Positions 44,093-53,828 of a stretch of DNA of 64,000 nucleotides are shown here, piece by piece. The notes beneath the pieces were generated by a model. That model made no database searches. It was not told the DNA's origin and saw only the letters and a program-made list of their open reading frames with translations. Both the position numbers and the translations under genes were made by a program. The DNA is taken from NCBI GenBank assembly GCA_030425395.1, contig JAUIAS010000016.1, positions 1 through 64,000 on the forward strand, written 5' to 3'. The DNA comes from Alphaproteobacteria bacterium (GTDB lineage: Bacteria > Pseudomonadota > Alphaproteobacteria > Rhodobacterales > Rhodobacteraceae). Position 1 is the stretch's first letter. Every line of letters starts with the position of its first letter.

Positions 44093-44802
44093 AAACCATC
44101 ATCGTGACCGGTGCAAGCTCTGGTATTGGGCGTGCCACCGCCGAGACATTCTTGGGCGCAGGTTGGGCTGTGGGTCTGATCGCCCGTAGCGCCGACAAGC
44201 TGGAAACCTTGGCCGCAGACTGGCCCACGGCGATGGCGCTGCCCGCGGATGTGACCGATGCGCAGGGGATGCAGGCCGCGTTTGATCGCTTTGTTGCGAA
44301 ACACGGGCGGTTGGACGTGTTGTTCAACAATGCCGGAATGTTCGGCCCCTCGGCCCCCATCGACGAAATCTCGCTTGCGGATTGGGACGAAGTGCTTTCG
44401 GTGAACTTGCGGGGGATGTTCATTGCCGCGCGGCTTGCCTTTGCCCAGATGCGCAGGCAATCCCCGCAGGGTGGGCGGATCATCAACAACGGGTCGATTT
44501 CCGCCCATGCGCCGCGCCCCGGTTCGGTTTGCTATACTACCACCAAACACGCCATTACTGGACTGACCCGGTCGTTGGCGCTGGATGGGCGGCCGTTCGA
44601 TATCGCCTGTGGTCAAATTGATATCGGCAATGCCGAAAGCGAAATCGTGGCCAATCTCAAGACCACGAACCCGGATATGCCTACCATGAATGTAGATCAC
44701 GCCGCGTCGGCGGTCCGCCACATGGCGGAATTGCCGCCAGAGGCCAATGTCCAGTTCATGACCGTGATGGCAACCAAAATGCCCTATATCGGACGCGGTT
44801 AG
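44089..44802 (+). CDS. short-chain dehydrogenase/reductase (SDR)
   Basis: 237 residues with the NAD(P) motif TGASSGIG at residues 7-14, NNAGMFGP, NNGSISAHAPRPG with the catalytic Ser, and YTTTK (Tyr and Lys). Classical SDR. Its substrate is unknown. The start overlaps the helicase stop (ATGA). Convergent with TIGR02186, 21 bases apart. Confidence 0.92.
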   Translation: MKTIIVTGASSGIGRATAETFLGAGWAVGLIARSADKLETLAADWPTAMALPADVTDAQGMQAAFDRFVAKHGRLDVLFNNAGMFGPSAPIDEISLADWDEVLSVNLRGMFIAARLAFAQMRRQSPQGGRIINNGSISAHAPRPGSVCYTTTKHAITGLTRSLALDGRPFDIACGQIDIGNAESEIVANLKTTNPDMPTMNVDHAASAVRHMAELPPEANVQFMTVMATKMPYIGRG

Positions 44803-44823
44803 GGCGACGCCTCGTCTCGTTGG

Positions 44824-45585
44824 TCAGGTGCGGATCAGGCGAAACACCGCGGACGCGCCCCAGCCCGCCGCGATGGCAATTGCCAGAGACAAGAGGCCAT
44901 AGGCCATCGGGTTTTCCCGTGACAGTGCGAACAGCCAGCGTTCCATTCCCACCTTGCGCACATCAATCGTGGTGTCATAGGTGGATATCACCTGCCCGCC
45001 GCGCAGAAGGAAAATTCGGGTGTCGTATTCCCCTTCAGTCAGGTTCGCCGGCAGGGTAATGGCCGTTCGGAACAAGGTCTGTTGATCCAGCGCGACCCCG
45101 TCTTCGAGGGATTGGTAGAGCGCATTGTTGGTGCGGATGCGGATAAGCGCTTCTGTAAAGGCCGCGCTGTCCTGAACGGTATCGGGGGCACCGACGGATC
45201 GGATCGCGCGCGGCACGGTGATCTTGTGACGCAGGTCTTCCACGTCGCTCAGGATCGTATCCAGCGGCGCGGTTGAGGCGACAGCATAAAAGCTGGGTGC
45301 TAGGTCGACCTCGACGGCCTCGGTGTTGACCCAGATGCCGAGAACCTTGTCTTTCTTGCGCACCATGACCGGCTGCGATGGTCCGGCGACGGTAATCACC
45401 ACCTCCAGCGGCGGCCCTTCGGGGATGGGCTCTTCGCGTTTGACTGCGCCAAAGATCAGGATTTCAGATCCGTCAAACCGCGTCGTGATCGCGACCTGAT
45501 CGCGGCTAAGACCCAGCACGACCTCTTCGGCCTGCGCGCTGATCGCACAGCAAAAGGCCAGCAGGGCGAATGCCAGAGACCGCAT
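44824..45585 (-). CDS. TIGR02186 family membrane-anchored protein
   Basis: 253 residues: a signal peptide MRSLAFALLAFCCAISAQA, a beta-rich periplasmic domain and a C-terminal membrane helix around NPMAYGLLSLAIAIAAGWGA. Pattern as in the TIGR02186 family, which in alphaproteobacteria is regularly paired with a TauE/SafE permease, as here. Its role may be as partner of that transporter. Start overlaps the TauE stop by one base. Confidence 0.85.
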   Translation of the reverse strand: MRSLAFALLAFCCAISAQAEEVVLGLSRDQVAITTRFDGSEILIFGAVKREEPIPEGPPLEVVITVAGPSQPVMVRKKDKVLGIWVNTEAVEVDLAPSFYAVASTAPLDTILSDVEDLRHKITVPRAIRSVGAPDTVQDSAAFTEALIRIRTNNALYQSLEDGVALDQQTLFRTAITLPANLTEGEYDTRIFLLRGGQVISTYDTTIDVRKVGMERWLFALSRENPMAYGLLSLAIAIAAGWGASAVFRLIRT

Positions 45586-46508
45586 CAGTGGCCCCCCGCT
45601 GCGCCAAGGCTGTAAAGCTCACTTGGTTGAAACAGAAGGTCCAGCGCCAGCTTGCCACAAACCGCGAGGACCATGATGGCCAGAAGGATGCGCAATTGTT
45701 CGGCCTTCATTTTGACACCGATCCGCGTTCCGATCTGTGCCCCCACAACCCCACCGATCAAGAGCAGAACGGCCAGAACGATATCCACGGTAAAGTTCGT
45801 GGTGGCATGGAGCATGGTCGTAAACGCGGTAACGAAAATGATCTGAAACAATGAGGTTCCAACCACCACCTTGGTCGGCATCCCAAGCAGATAGATCATC
45901 GCAGGCACCATGATGAACCCGCCACCAACACCCATAATTGCCGCCAGAATACCGACAGCCACCCCCACCAGAACCGGCGGAATGACCGAGATATACAACC
46001 CCGAGGTGCGAAACCGCATTTTGAAAGGCAGCGCGTGCACCCAGTTGCGTTGACGGCGTTTGGGCGGGGGCGTGCCTCCGGCTTTGCGTGCCTTACGGAT
46101 TGCGTTGAGGCTCTCAACGAACATCAGCGCGCCGATGATGCCCAGAAAGACAACATAGCAAAGGCGTACCAGAAGATCGACTTGACCCACGCTCTTGAGA
46201 AAGTTGAAGACCAACACACCAAGCGCCGCGCCGATCAGTCCCCCAACCAAGAGCACAAAGCCCATCCTGAGATCGACGGTCTTTCGTTTGAAGTGGGCAA
46301 GAACGCCCGAGAAAGACGAGGCAACGATCTGGTTGGCTTCGGTTGCAACGGCAACGGCGGGCGGAATGCCGATAAAGAACAAAAGCGGCGTCATGAGAAA
46401 TCCGCCACCGACACCAAACATGCCTGACAGAACGCCCACAAGGCCGCCCAATCCCAAAAGAAGGAACGCGTTGACCGAAACTTCGGCAATGGGCAGGTAA
46501 ATTTGCAT
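45585..46508 (-). CDS. TauE/SafE (TSUP) family permease
   Basis: 307 residues, eight hydrophobic segments, with the duplicated family motif: GLVGVLSGMFGVGGGFLMTP in the first half and GVAVGILAAIMGVGGGFIMV in the second. A sulfite or organic anion exporter in related bacteria; the substrate here is undetermined. Cotranscribed with TIGR02186. The ATG at 46506-46508 has CAGGG ahead. Confidence 0.9.
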   Translation of the reverse strand: MQIYLPIAEVSVNAFLLLGLGGLVGVLSGMFGVGGGFLMTPLLFFIGIPPAVAVATEANQIVASSFSGVLAHFKRKTVDLRMGFVLLVGGLIGAALGVLVFNFLKSVGQVDLLVRLCYVVFLGIIGALMFVESLNAIRKARKAGGTPPPKRRQRNWVHALPFKMRFRTSGLYISVIPPVLVGVAVGILAAIMGVGGGFIMVPAMIYLLGMPTKVVVGTSLFQIIFVTAFTTMLHATTNFTVDIVLAVLLLIGGVVGAQIGTRIGVKMKAEQLRILLAIMVLAVCGKLALDLLFQPSELYSLGAAGGH

Positions 46509-46604
46509 GGACCCTGTTACCCGTAGTATCGCCAGAAAATCAACTGGCTACGCACCCTAGTTCCGCACTGGAATGGTGCAATTTCAAGGATTGGACTTAA
46601 AAGT

Positions 46605-47570
46605 TTACCTTTCCTTGACATATGGCTCACCACCGGCCTTTGGCGGGATGGCTTTGCCAACGAACCCGGCAAGGATAATTACCGTCAGGATATAGGGCAG
46701 GGCGTCCATTGCCTGCACCGGAATGACCACGCCGCCCAGGTCAATGTTCTGGTAACGAAGTGCGACGGCCTGCAACAATCCAAACAGCAGGCAGGCATAA
46801 AGGGCGTGCCACGGACGCCATTTCGCAAAGATCAGCGCCGCCAGCGCGATAAAGCCCCGGCCAGCGGTCATGTCCTTTACGAATCCCGCCTGAAGCGCAG
46901 TGGCCAGATAGGCCCCTGCCACACCACAGAGCACACCGCAGATCATGACAGCCGCATAGCGCAGCCGCACCACGGAAACGCCCGCAGTATCGACGGCTGC
47001 AGGATTTTCCCCCACGGCGCGCAGCCGCAGGCCAAACCGTGTGCGAAACAGAACAAACCACGTGGCCGGAACCGCAAGAAAGGCGAAATAGACAAGCACC
47101 GAGTGACCCGAAAGCAATTCGGCATAGATCGGCCCAAGGATCGGTACGCCCGCCAATGCATCAGCAAACGGCAGCGTAACCGGTGTGAACCTGCCCCCGC
47201 CCATCAAAGACGGCGTGCGCCCGCCTTGTTGGAACCAGTCCTGCGCAATCAAAACGGTGATACCCGCCGCCAGAAAATTGATCGCCACACCGGAAATCAA
47301 CTGGTTGCCGCGAAAGCTGATCGAAGCCAGCCCGTGCAGCGCTGACAACGCCAACGATGACGCAATGCCCGCGAGCAGGCCCAGCCAGACCGATCCGGTC
47401 ATGGCCGCCACTGCCGCCGAAAAGAAGGCGGCCATCAGCATCTTGCCTTCCAGTCCGATATCGAAAATGCCCGCCCGTTCGCTGAACAGGCCCGCAAGAC
47501 AGGCCAGAAGCAGCGGCGTGGACAACCGGATCGTGCTGTCGAGGATCTGGATGAGGTCGATAAAGCTCAC
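46605..47570 (-). CDS. nucleoside ABC transporter permease (second permease)
   Basis: 321 residues with about eight helices and the branched-chain permease-like signature ERAGIFDIGLEGKMLMAAFF. It is the smaller of two permeases of the BMP-type importer (compare YufQ and NupC). With the ATPase and BMP protein upstream it would import purine nucleosides; that is a family-based inference. Five bases after the first permease gene. Confidence 0.9.
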   Translation of the reverse strand: MSFIDLIQILDSTIRLSTPLLLACLAGLFSERAGIFDIGLEGKMLMAAFFSAAVAAMTGSVWLGLLAGIASSLALSALHGLASISFRGNQLISGVAINFLAAGITVLIAQDWFQQGGRTPSLMGGGRFTPVTLPFADALAGVPILGPIYAELLSGHSVLVYFAFLAVPATWFVLFRTRFGLRLRAVGENPAAVDTAGVSVVRLRYAAVMICGVLCGVAGAYLATALQAGFVKDMTAGRGFIALAALIFAKWRPWHALYACLLFGLLQAVALRYQNIDLGGVVIPVQAMDALPYILTVIILAGFVGKAIPPKAGGEPYVKER

Positions 47571-47575
47571 AGCGG

Positions 47576-48730
47576 CTACTCTTTCTTGTCCAGTGGCGCG
47601 GGTGTGGGCCGGGGCAGCGGTGCGCCCTCGCCCCGGTCGCGGCGGCGGCGGCCGATGGCCAGAAACATCCGCTCAAGCGGCATACGCACCATGTTGTCCA
47701 AGGCGCCGGTAAACAGGATCACGAGCGCCTGAATGACCACGATCAACTCGCGCGGAATGCTTGTCCACAGCGCGAGCTCTGCCCCCCCCTGATAAAGAAA
47801 TCCAAACAAGAGAGCCGCGATAAACACGCCAAACGGGTGGCTTCGTCCCATAAGGGCCACGGCAATTCCGATAAAGCCTGCCCCCTCGGTAGCGTTCATT
47901 ACAAGGCGCTCGGCTTCGCCCATTACGTTGTTGACCGCCATCAGCCCGGCAAGCCCGCCCGAAATCACCATGGTGACAACGGTAATCCGCATTGGGGAAA
48001 TCCCGGCATAGCGCGCTGCGGTCTGCGAATGGCCATAAGCCCGGATTTCATAGCCCAGCCGCGTGCGCCAGATCAGTGCCCAGACCAGAAAACACGCGGC
48101 GATAGCGACCAAGAGGCTGACATTGGCCGGTGCTGCCTTGGAAAAGGAAATGCCCAAAGGTGCCAACAATTCGTGCAAGGTAGGCAGATGCACTGCTTCG
48201 GGGAAGCGTGCACTGGCCGGGTCCATCGACCCGACGGGACGCAGAAGATTGACCAGAAAATAGTTCAGCAACGCAGCCGCGATAAAGTTGAACATGATTG
48301 TGGTGATCACGATATGGCTGCCACGCGCGGCCTGCAGATAGGCCGGGATGACGGCCCATAGCGCACCAAACAGCATCGAGGCCCCCACCGCCCCAACAAG
48401 GGCAAACGACCAATGCGGCCAAGGCACCATCAAACAAATCAGCGCAACCCCAAGACCGCCCAGCATCGCCTGACCTTCGCCGCCGATGTTGAACAGCCGC
48501 GCATGAAACGCAACAGCGACCGCCAGCCCGGTAAACATGAAATTTGTTGCGTAATAGAGGGTGTATCCCCAGCCATAGGTCGACCCCAGCGCGCCGGTCA
48601 CCATCAATTTGACGGCTGCGACGGGATCTTCGCCGATAAACAGGATTACCAGCGCCGACAAAATCGCGGCGAGGATCAGGGAAATCAGCGGGATGAGGAC
48701 CACATCGGCCCAGCGGGGCATCTTGTCCAT
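47576..48730 (-). CDS. nucleoside ABC transporter permease (first permease)
   Basis: 384 residues, several helices, with the family segments RLFNIGGEGQAMLGGLGVAL and NATEGAGFIGIAVALMGRSH. It fits YufP/NupB of the BMP-type nucleoside importer. The start overlaps the ATPase stop by one base, so the two are coupled. The C-terminal tail is basic and disordered (RRRRDRGEG). Confidence 0.9.
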   Translation of the reverse strand: MDKMPRWADVVLIPLISLILAAILSALVILFIGEDPVAAVKLMVTGALGSTYGWGYTLYYATNFMFTGLAVAVAFHARLFNIGGEGQAMLGGLGVALICLMVPWPHWSFALVGAVGASMLFGALWAVIPAYLQAARGSHIVITTIMFNFIAAALLNYFLVNLLRPVGSMDPASARFPEAVHLPTLHELLAPLGISFSKAAPANVSLLVAIAACFLVWALIWRTRLGYEIRAYGHSQTAARYAGISPMRITVVTMVISGGLAGLMAVNNVMGEAERLVMNATEGAGFIGIAVALMGRSHPFGVFIAALLFGFLYQGGAELALWTSIPRELIVVIQALVILFTGALDNMVRMPLERMFLAIGRRRRDRGEGAPLPRPTPAPLDKKE

Positions 48731-50265
48731 CAGGCGGCCTCTCCGGATATTCCAGCCATCAGCAGGCCCAGTTCCTTTTCGTCGGTCTGGTCAGGTAGAC
48801 GTTCTCCCATGATACGCCCGTCGAACATCACGGCAATGCGATCGGACAGCGACAGGATCTCGTCCAGTTCCACGCTGACCAAAAGGATCGCAGCGCCCTG
48901 ATCACGCAGGGCCACGATCTGTTTGTGAATGAATTCGATGGCCCCAATATCGACACCGCGTGTCGGCTGGCCGACCAGTAACAGCGCCGGGTGACGTTCG
49001 ATTTCCCGCGCAACGACGATTTTCTGTTGGTTCCCACCTGAGAAATTTCGTGCGCTCAGCCATGGGTCGGGGGGGCGCACGTCAAACCTTGCCATTTTGT
49101 CGGCGGTGTCCGCGCGCAAGGCTGCATTGTTCATGAACAGGCCGCTTTGGAATTCCGGTTCGCGATGATACCCGAACCCGGCGTTTTCCCAGGCGTGAAA
49201 ATCCATGATCAGGCCTTCGCGTTGGCGATCTTCGGCAACATGGGCGATGCCCGCAGCCCGGCGGGCCTGACCATCCGCCCCCGTCCCGACGAGAGGCAGC
49301 GGGGCTCCGTTGAGCCTGATTTCCCCGGTCCCCGAGCGCATCCCGCCAAGAACCTCGAGCAATTCGGATTGGCCGTTTCCGGCAACACCTGCGATGCCCA
49401 CGATTTCACCGGCCCGCACGTTCAGGGATACATCGCGCAGACGCTCCACGCCTTTTTCGTCCGTGACCGACAGGTCTTGGACCTCCAGCACGGCGGCCCC
49501 CGGTTTCGCCGGGGCCTTGTCGACCCTCAAAAGCACCTTGCGCCCGACCATCAGTTCGGCCAGCGCGGCGGGGCTTGTTTCATTCGTGCTGACCGTCGCG
49601 GTCATCTCGCCACGCCGCATCACGCTCACGGTGTCGGTGATATCCATGATCTCGCGCAGTTTGTGGGTGATCAGGATGATCGTCTTGCCCTCATCGCGAA
49701 GCCTGCCCAGAATCCGGAACAGTTGATCCGCTTCGGGTGGTGTCAGCACGCCTGTAGGTTCGTCAAGGATCAGGATATCGGCCTGCCGATACAGCGCCTT
49801 GAGGATTTCAACGCGCTGCTGCATCCCGACCCCGATATCCTCGATGCGGGCGTCGGGGTCGACATTCAGCCCATAGTCGCGGGCCAGGTCGATCAGGCTC
49901 TTGCGGGCGCGTGACAGCGAACCGCGCAGGCTCCAGCCGTCTTCGGCACCAAGGACGATGTTTTCAAGGACTGTAAAATTCTCAACCAGTTTGAAGTGCT
50001 GGAACACCATTCCGATGCCCGCTGCAATGGCGGCTTGGCTGTCAGGGATCTGGGTTTGCTTGCCTGCGATAAAGATTTCACCTGCGTCGGCTTTGTAAAA
50101 CCCATAGAGAATGGACATCAGCGTGCTTTTGCCCGCGCCGTTTTCCCCGATGATCCCATGGATCGTGCCGGGCATGACGCGGATCGAGATATCCTTGTTG
50201 GCCTGAACCGGCCCGAACGCCTTGGATATTCCCTTCAGCTCGATGGCTGGTGCTGTATCCGCCAT
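48730..50265 (-). CDS. nucleoside ABC transporter, duplicated ATP-binding protein
   Basis: 511 residues with two ABC cassettes, as in YufO/NupA or sugar importers. The first has Walker A GENGAGKS, signature VGMQQRVEILKAL and Walker B LILDEPTGVLTP; the second has a weaker Walker A (GVAGNGQSELLEVL) and FSGGNQQKIVVAREI. The ATG at 50263-50265 (MADTAPAIELKG) has GGAG nine bases ahead; an ATG five codons upstream is possible. Separated from the BMP gene by a terminator-like hairpin. Confidence 0.92.
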   Translation of the reverse strand: MADTAPAIELKGISKAFGPVQANKDISIRVMPGTIHGIIGENGAGKSTLMSILYGFYKADAGEIFIAGKQTQIPDSQAAIAAGIGMVFQHFKLVENFTVLENIVLGAEDGWSLRGSLSRARKSLIDLARDYGLNVDPDARIEDIGVGMQQRVEILKALYRQADILILDEPTGVLTPPEADQLFRILGRLRDEGKTIILITHKLREIMDITDTVSVMRRGEMTATVSTNETSPAALAELMVGRKVLLRVDKAPAKPGAAVLEVQDLSVTDEKGVERLRDVSLNVRAGEIVGIAGVAGNGQSELLEVLGGMRSGTGEIRLNGAPLPLVGTGADGQARRAAGIAHVAEDRQREGLIMDFHAWENAGFGYHREPEFQSGLFMNNAALRADTADKMARFDVRPPDPWLSARNFSGGNQQKIVVAREIERHPALLLVGQPTRGVDIGAIEFIHKQIVALRDQGAAILLVSVELDEILSLSDRIAVMFDGRIMGERLPDQTDEKELGLLMAGISGEAA

Positions 50266-50425
50266 TCCTGCCCACTCCATGGAAAACCTGCGCCGAGTTT
50301 TGCAGAGCCTGACCGGTTTGCCCAGTCCTTACGACACGGAATCCGGGCAATTGGACGAGGTAAGAGCCGGGCGTGTTCTGGCCTGCCAGAGGAACCTGCC
50401 GCCTGCGATCTTGATACCGCGTTAT

Positions 50426-50461
50426 AAAAAGGGCCACGCTGCGGTTGCGGCGTGGCCCTTT
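50426..50461 (-). terminator. attenuating terminator between the BMP and ATPase genes
   Basis: A 12-bp stem AAAGGGCCACGC/GCGTGGCCCTTT with a ten-base loop, 22 bases after the BMP stop and followed on the minus strand by TTTTTATAACG. Partial read-through would give more binding protein than transporter, a common pattern in ABC operons. Confidence 0.88.
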
Positions 50462-50482
50462 CTCAATAACGTGTCTGAGGGA

Positions 50483-51481
50483 TTAGAAATCCACTGCCGG
50501 GCAAGTGTCGTTTGCATAGTAGGAAACGACCTCGATATCGCCCGAAATGATCTTGGCGCGTGCGTCTTCGACTGCGGCCTTCATTTCATCGGAAATCAGC
50601 GACGCGTTGTGTTCATCCAGCGCATAGCCCACGCCTTCTTCGGCAAGACCGAGCTGGAACACGCCGGTTTCCACGTCTATGCCCGCTTTCATCGCGTCAT
50701 AAACGGCCACGTCCACGCGCTTGAGCATGGAGGTCAGGACCTTGCCGGGATGCAGGTAGTTCTGGTTGCTGTCCACACCGATGGACAGGATGTTTTCATC
50801 AGCTGCGGTTTGCAGGACGCCCACACCGGTGCCCCCTGCCGCGGCATAGACCACATCGGCCCCCTGGCTGATCTGGGATTTCGTCAGTTCCGATCCCTTG
50901 ACCGGATCGTTCCATGCCGAAGGTGTCGTGCCGGTCATGTTGGCGATGACGGTGGCATCGGGGTTCACGGCCTTGACGCCCTGTGCATAGCCGCAACCAA
51001 AGTGACGGATCAGCGGAATATCCATCCCGCCGATAAAGCCGACGGTATTGGATTCAGAGGCCATCGCGGCCAGCATGCCCACAAGGTAGGAACCTTCGTG
51101 TTCGGCAAAGCCGATCTGGCGGATGTTCGGGGCTTCGAGCCATGTCACGTCAATGGCCACGAACTTGGTGTCCGGGTAATCCGGCGCGACCGCGCTCAGC
51201 GGGTCGGCCATGGCAAAGCCCATGGTGATGACCGGGTTCGAACCTGCCTCGGCAAAACGACGCAGCGCCTGTTCGCGCTGCGCTTCGGATTGAAGCTCGA
51301 TCTCGCGGAACGACCCACCTGTTTCTTCAGCCCAACGCTGGGCTCCATTAAAGGCGGCCTCGTTGAACGATTTGTCGAACTTGCCGCCCAGATCGAAGAT
51401 CAGTGCCGGTTCGGCCAGCGCGGCACCCGCGCTCAGTGCGAGCGCGGCAGCGGCACCCATGAGTTTGGTCACGTAGGTCAT
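50483..51481 (-). CDS. BMP family ABC transporter substrate-binding protein
   Basis: 332 residues; signal peptide MTYVTKLMGAAAALALSAGA ending near ALAE. The BMP/PnrA purine-nucleoside receptor pattern follows: ALIFDLGGKFDKSFNEAAFN, FVAIDVTWLEAPNIRQIGFA, and GADVVYAAAGGTGVGVLQTA. No lipobox Cys, so a soluble periplasmic protein. The ATG at 51479-51481 has GGGAG six bases ahead; ATG two codons earlier is too close to it. First gene of the importer. Confidence 0.93.
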   Translation of the reverse strand: MTYVTKLMGAAAALALSAGAALAEPALIFDLGGKFDKSFNEAAFNGAQRWAEETGGSFREIELQSEAQREQALRRFAEAGSNPVITMGFAMADPLSAVAPDYPDTKFVAIDVTWLEAPNIRQIGFAEHEGSYLVGMLAAMASESNTVGFIGGMDIPLIRHFGCGYAQGVKAVNPDATVIANMTGTTPSAWNDPVKGSELTKSQISQGADVVYAAAGGTGVGVLQTAADENILSIGVDSNQNYLHPGKVLTSMLKRVDVAVYDAMKAGIDVETGVFQLGLAEEGVGYALDEHNASLISDEMKAAVEDARAKIISGDIEVVSYYANDTCPAVDF

Positions 51482-51629
51482 TAACATCTCCCGTTGGTTT
51501 TGTTTGGGGTGCGTGTCTGTGAGCAGGGGCACCCATTGCGGCATTCGACTGGCCGCGATGGACCGATTAGGCCGCAGCATCGGGAAACGGTCAACCGCTT
51601 TTTGGGTAAATGCGGGCGCAGAGTGGGCG

Positions 51630-52076
51630 CTAACCTCGGGTCAGCCTCTTTTCCATGACGATCGCATCCACGCCGTCGGTGTTTTCGCGCGGGTAATAGG
51701 CCTTGCGGCGTCCGCACGCGATATACCCCTGTGCGGCATAGAGCGCGCGGGCGGGGGCATTGTCTTGTGCCACTTCCAGAAATGCGCGCGCCACGCCACG
51801 GGATGCGGCTATGTCTTCCCAATCCGCCATCAGCCCACGCGCGAGGCCGCGATGCTGGTGATCTGGATGGGTCGCGATGGTCAATAATTCGGCCTCATCG
51901 GCGACAACCCGGATCAAAGCAAAGGCGCGCGTGTCACCAACTGCAAAGCAAAGGGGGCTTTGGCAAAAGTCGCCGAATTCCTGCGCGCTCCACGGACGTT
52001 GAATGGAAAAGGCCGCAGCATGGATCGCGGCCATGGTTGCCGGATCAAGCTCTTGATCGGACCGGTGGTCAGGCAT
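51630..52076 (-). CDS. rimI: GNAT acetyltransferase, probable ribosomal-protein-alanine N-acetyltransferase
   Basis: 148 residues with GNAT motif A LLTIATHPDHQHRGLARGLM and the C-terminal EVAQDNAPARALYAAQGYI. Next to tsaB it is most likely RimI, which acetylates ribosomal protein S18, but a general GNAT role cannot be excluded. Overlaps tsaB by eight bases. Confidence 0.85.
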   Translation of the reverse strand: MPDHRSDQELDPATMAAIHAAAFSIQRPWSAQEFGDFCQSPLCFAVGDTRAFALIRVVADEAELLTIATHPDHQHRGLARGLMADWEDIAASRGVARAFLEVAQDNAPARALYAAQGYIACGRRKAYYPRENTDGVDAIVMEKRLTRG

Positions 52077-52668
52077 CGTCGAGGATGACAGGCGGCAGAT
52101 CGCGGGCCGGGGCCGCGTCGGCGGGTTTTACATAGAGCGGGGCAGGAGGGGCCAAGTCAGCGCCACGCGCGATCCGCGCGAGAGCAAGCCGGGCAATACA
52201 ACAGACGTGATCGGTTGCGGAAAACGAAGAGGACAGAGCGACCGCCGGATCGCCGTCCAGATGGGTCAGTATCGGCGACTGCATCTTGTCCGGGTCGAAA
52301 TAATAGACCTGATCGCGCGGCGCAGGAACGGCAGTTTGCGCCCATTGAGCCAAATCCTGTGTCGTCTCGAAGAGTGACACACCGACCGCTGGAATTCCCA
52401 ACCCCATGGACAGGCCTCGGGCCGTGCTGACCCCGATGCGGATGCCGGTGAAATTTCCCGGACCGACCCCAACACCGATGCCCGAGAGATCTGGCCAGTC
52501 CGTCTCGCCTTCGGCAAGCACCTCTTCCAGCAAGGGGACCAGTCTCTCGGCTTGTCCTCGTGTCATTTCTTCGTGGCGGATCGCCAGAACACGGGGGCCG
52601 GACAGCAAAGCGGCGGCGCAATGCGCCGCCGATGTGTCAAATCCCAAAACCAGCGGTTCAGACGGCAA
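52069..52668 (-). CDS. tsaB: tRNA threonylcarbamoyladenosine modification protein TsaB
   Basis: Partner of TsaD in making t6A37 of tRNAs reading ANN codons. 199 residues; ASKHA-fold N-terminus VLGFDTSAAHCAAALL and GVGVGPGNFTGIRIG near residue 65. Overlaps rimI at its end and nfu at its start by 11 bases, so the trio is coupled. Confidence 0.93.
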   Translation of the reverse strand: MPSEPLVLGFDTSAAHCAAALLSGPRVLAIRHEEMTRGQAERLVPLLEEVLAEGETDWPDLSGIGVGVGPGNFTGIRIGVSTARGLSMGLGIPAVGVSLFETTQDLAQWAQTAVPAPRDQVYYFDPDKMQSPILTHLDGDPAVALSSSFSATDHVCCIARLALARIARGADLAPPAPLYVKPADAAPARDLPPVILDDA

Positions 52669-53221
52669 CAGGGCGGACCTCGGTCACTTCGGGGATGTAG
52701 TGGCGCAGCAGGTTTTCAATGCCCATCTTGAGCGTCAGGGTCGAAGACGGGCACCCCGCGCAAGCCCCTTGCATGTGCAGGTACACAACACCGCGATCAA
52801 AGCCATGGAACGTGATATCGCCGCCGTCCTGCGCAACCGCAGGGCGTACCCGGCTATCGAGCAATTCCTTGATCTGGCCGACAATCGCGGCATCCTCGCC
52901 GCTGTGTTCGGCGTGACCGCCTGTCGCATCGGCACCATCGTTCATGACCGGCTGGCCGGACTGGTAATGCTCCATGATCGCGCCAAGAATGCTTGGTTTG
53001 ATATGGTCCCATTCAATGTCGTCGCCCTTGGTTACGGTGACGAAATCATTACCAAAGAACACGCCGTTGACCCCGTCCACGTCAAAGATGCGCTGCGCGA
53101 GCGGCGATTTTCCTGCCGTATCGCGGGACGGAAAATCGGCGGTGCCCAGTTCAAGCACGGTCTGACCCGGCAAAAACTTTAACGTTGCAGGGTTCGGAGT
53201 GGATTCGGTCTGAATAAACAT
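52658..53221 (-). CDS. Nfu-type iron-sulfur scaffold/carrier
   Basis: 187 residues from the ATG at 53219-53221 (MFIQTESTPNPATLKFLPGQ). An Nfu N-terminal domain is followed by a NifU-like C-terminal domain with the CXXC motif GACAGCPSSTLTLKMGIE, which binds a 4Fe-4S cluster for delivery to target enzymes. First gene of the nfu-tsaB-rimI unit. Confidence 0.93.
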   Translation of the reverse strand: MFIQTESTPNPATLKFLPGQTVLELGTADFPSRDTAGKSPLAQRIFDVDGVNGVFFGNDFVTVTKGDDIEWDHIKPSILGAIMEHYQSGQPVMNDGADATGGHAEHSGEDAAIVGQIKELLDSRVRPAVAQDGGDITFHGFDRGVVYLHMQGACAGCPSSTLTLKMGIENLLRHYIPEVTEVRPVAV

Positions 53222-53302
53222 ATCGGACTTACCTTTTTTGCGTCCCTTCCTATATGCGCCCGCCATGGCGTGACGTCAAGGATTGGAACCATTCTAAAAA
53301 GG

Positions 53303-53758
53303 TCAGGTAATCGCCTCTAGCTGTTCCTTGCTCAGGTGGCCCGGCACGATCGTGATGGGAATCGGCAATGTGCCCGAGTTGCGACTAAGCTGGGATACCA
53401 GCGGTCCGGGACCTTTCCGGTCTGTGCCCGCCCCCAGCACGAGAACACCGATCTCCTTGTCCTCGCGAACCTGAGACATGATCTCTTCTACGGCCTCGCC
53501 TTCGCGGATGACCAATTCCGGATCCACGCTCTGACGGTCGCGCATCCATTTTGCGAAGACTTCGAAATGCGCTTCGATCCGCTCGCGCGCTTCTTCGCGC
53601 ATGACTTCGCCGACGCCGATCCAATGATTGAAATCATCAGGCGGGATCACCGAAAGGATACAGACGCCGCCGCCCGTATGTGCGGCGCGCATGGCTGCGA
53701 ACCGCATCGCATTCAGACATTCCCGACTGTCGTCGAGCACCACCAGAAACTTGCGCAT
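53303..53758 (-). CDS. universal stress protein
   Basis: 151 residues of the UspA fold (RKFLVVLDDSRECLNAMRFA at the start; LVLGAGTDRKGPGPLVSQLS for the nucleotide loop). The usual GX2GX9G ATP motif is only partly met. Role in stress tolerance inferred. Start at 53756-53758 with GGGAGGCAGCA. Confidence 0.88.
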   Translation of the reverse strand: MRKFLVVLDDSRECLNAMRFAAMRAAHTGGGVCILSVIPPDDFNHWIGVGEVMREEARERIEAHFEVFAKWMRDRQSVDPELVIREGEAVEEIMSQVREDKEIGVLVLGAGTDRKGPGPLVSQLSRNSGTLPIPITIVPGHLSKEQLEAIT

Positions 53759-53828
53759 TGCTGCCTCCCAAACGCGGCGATCATGGACGAGAGCGCGCCA
53801 CCTTGCAATCAGGGACTTTCGCTTGGTG

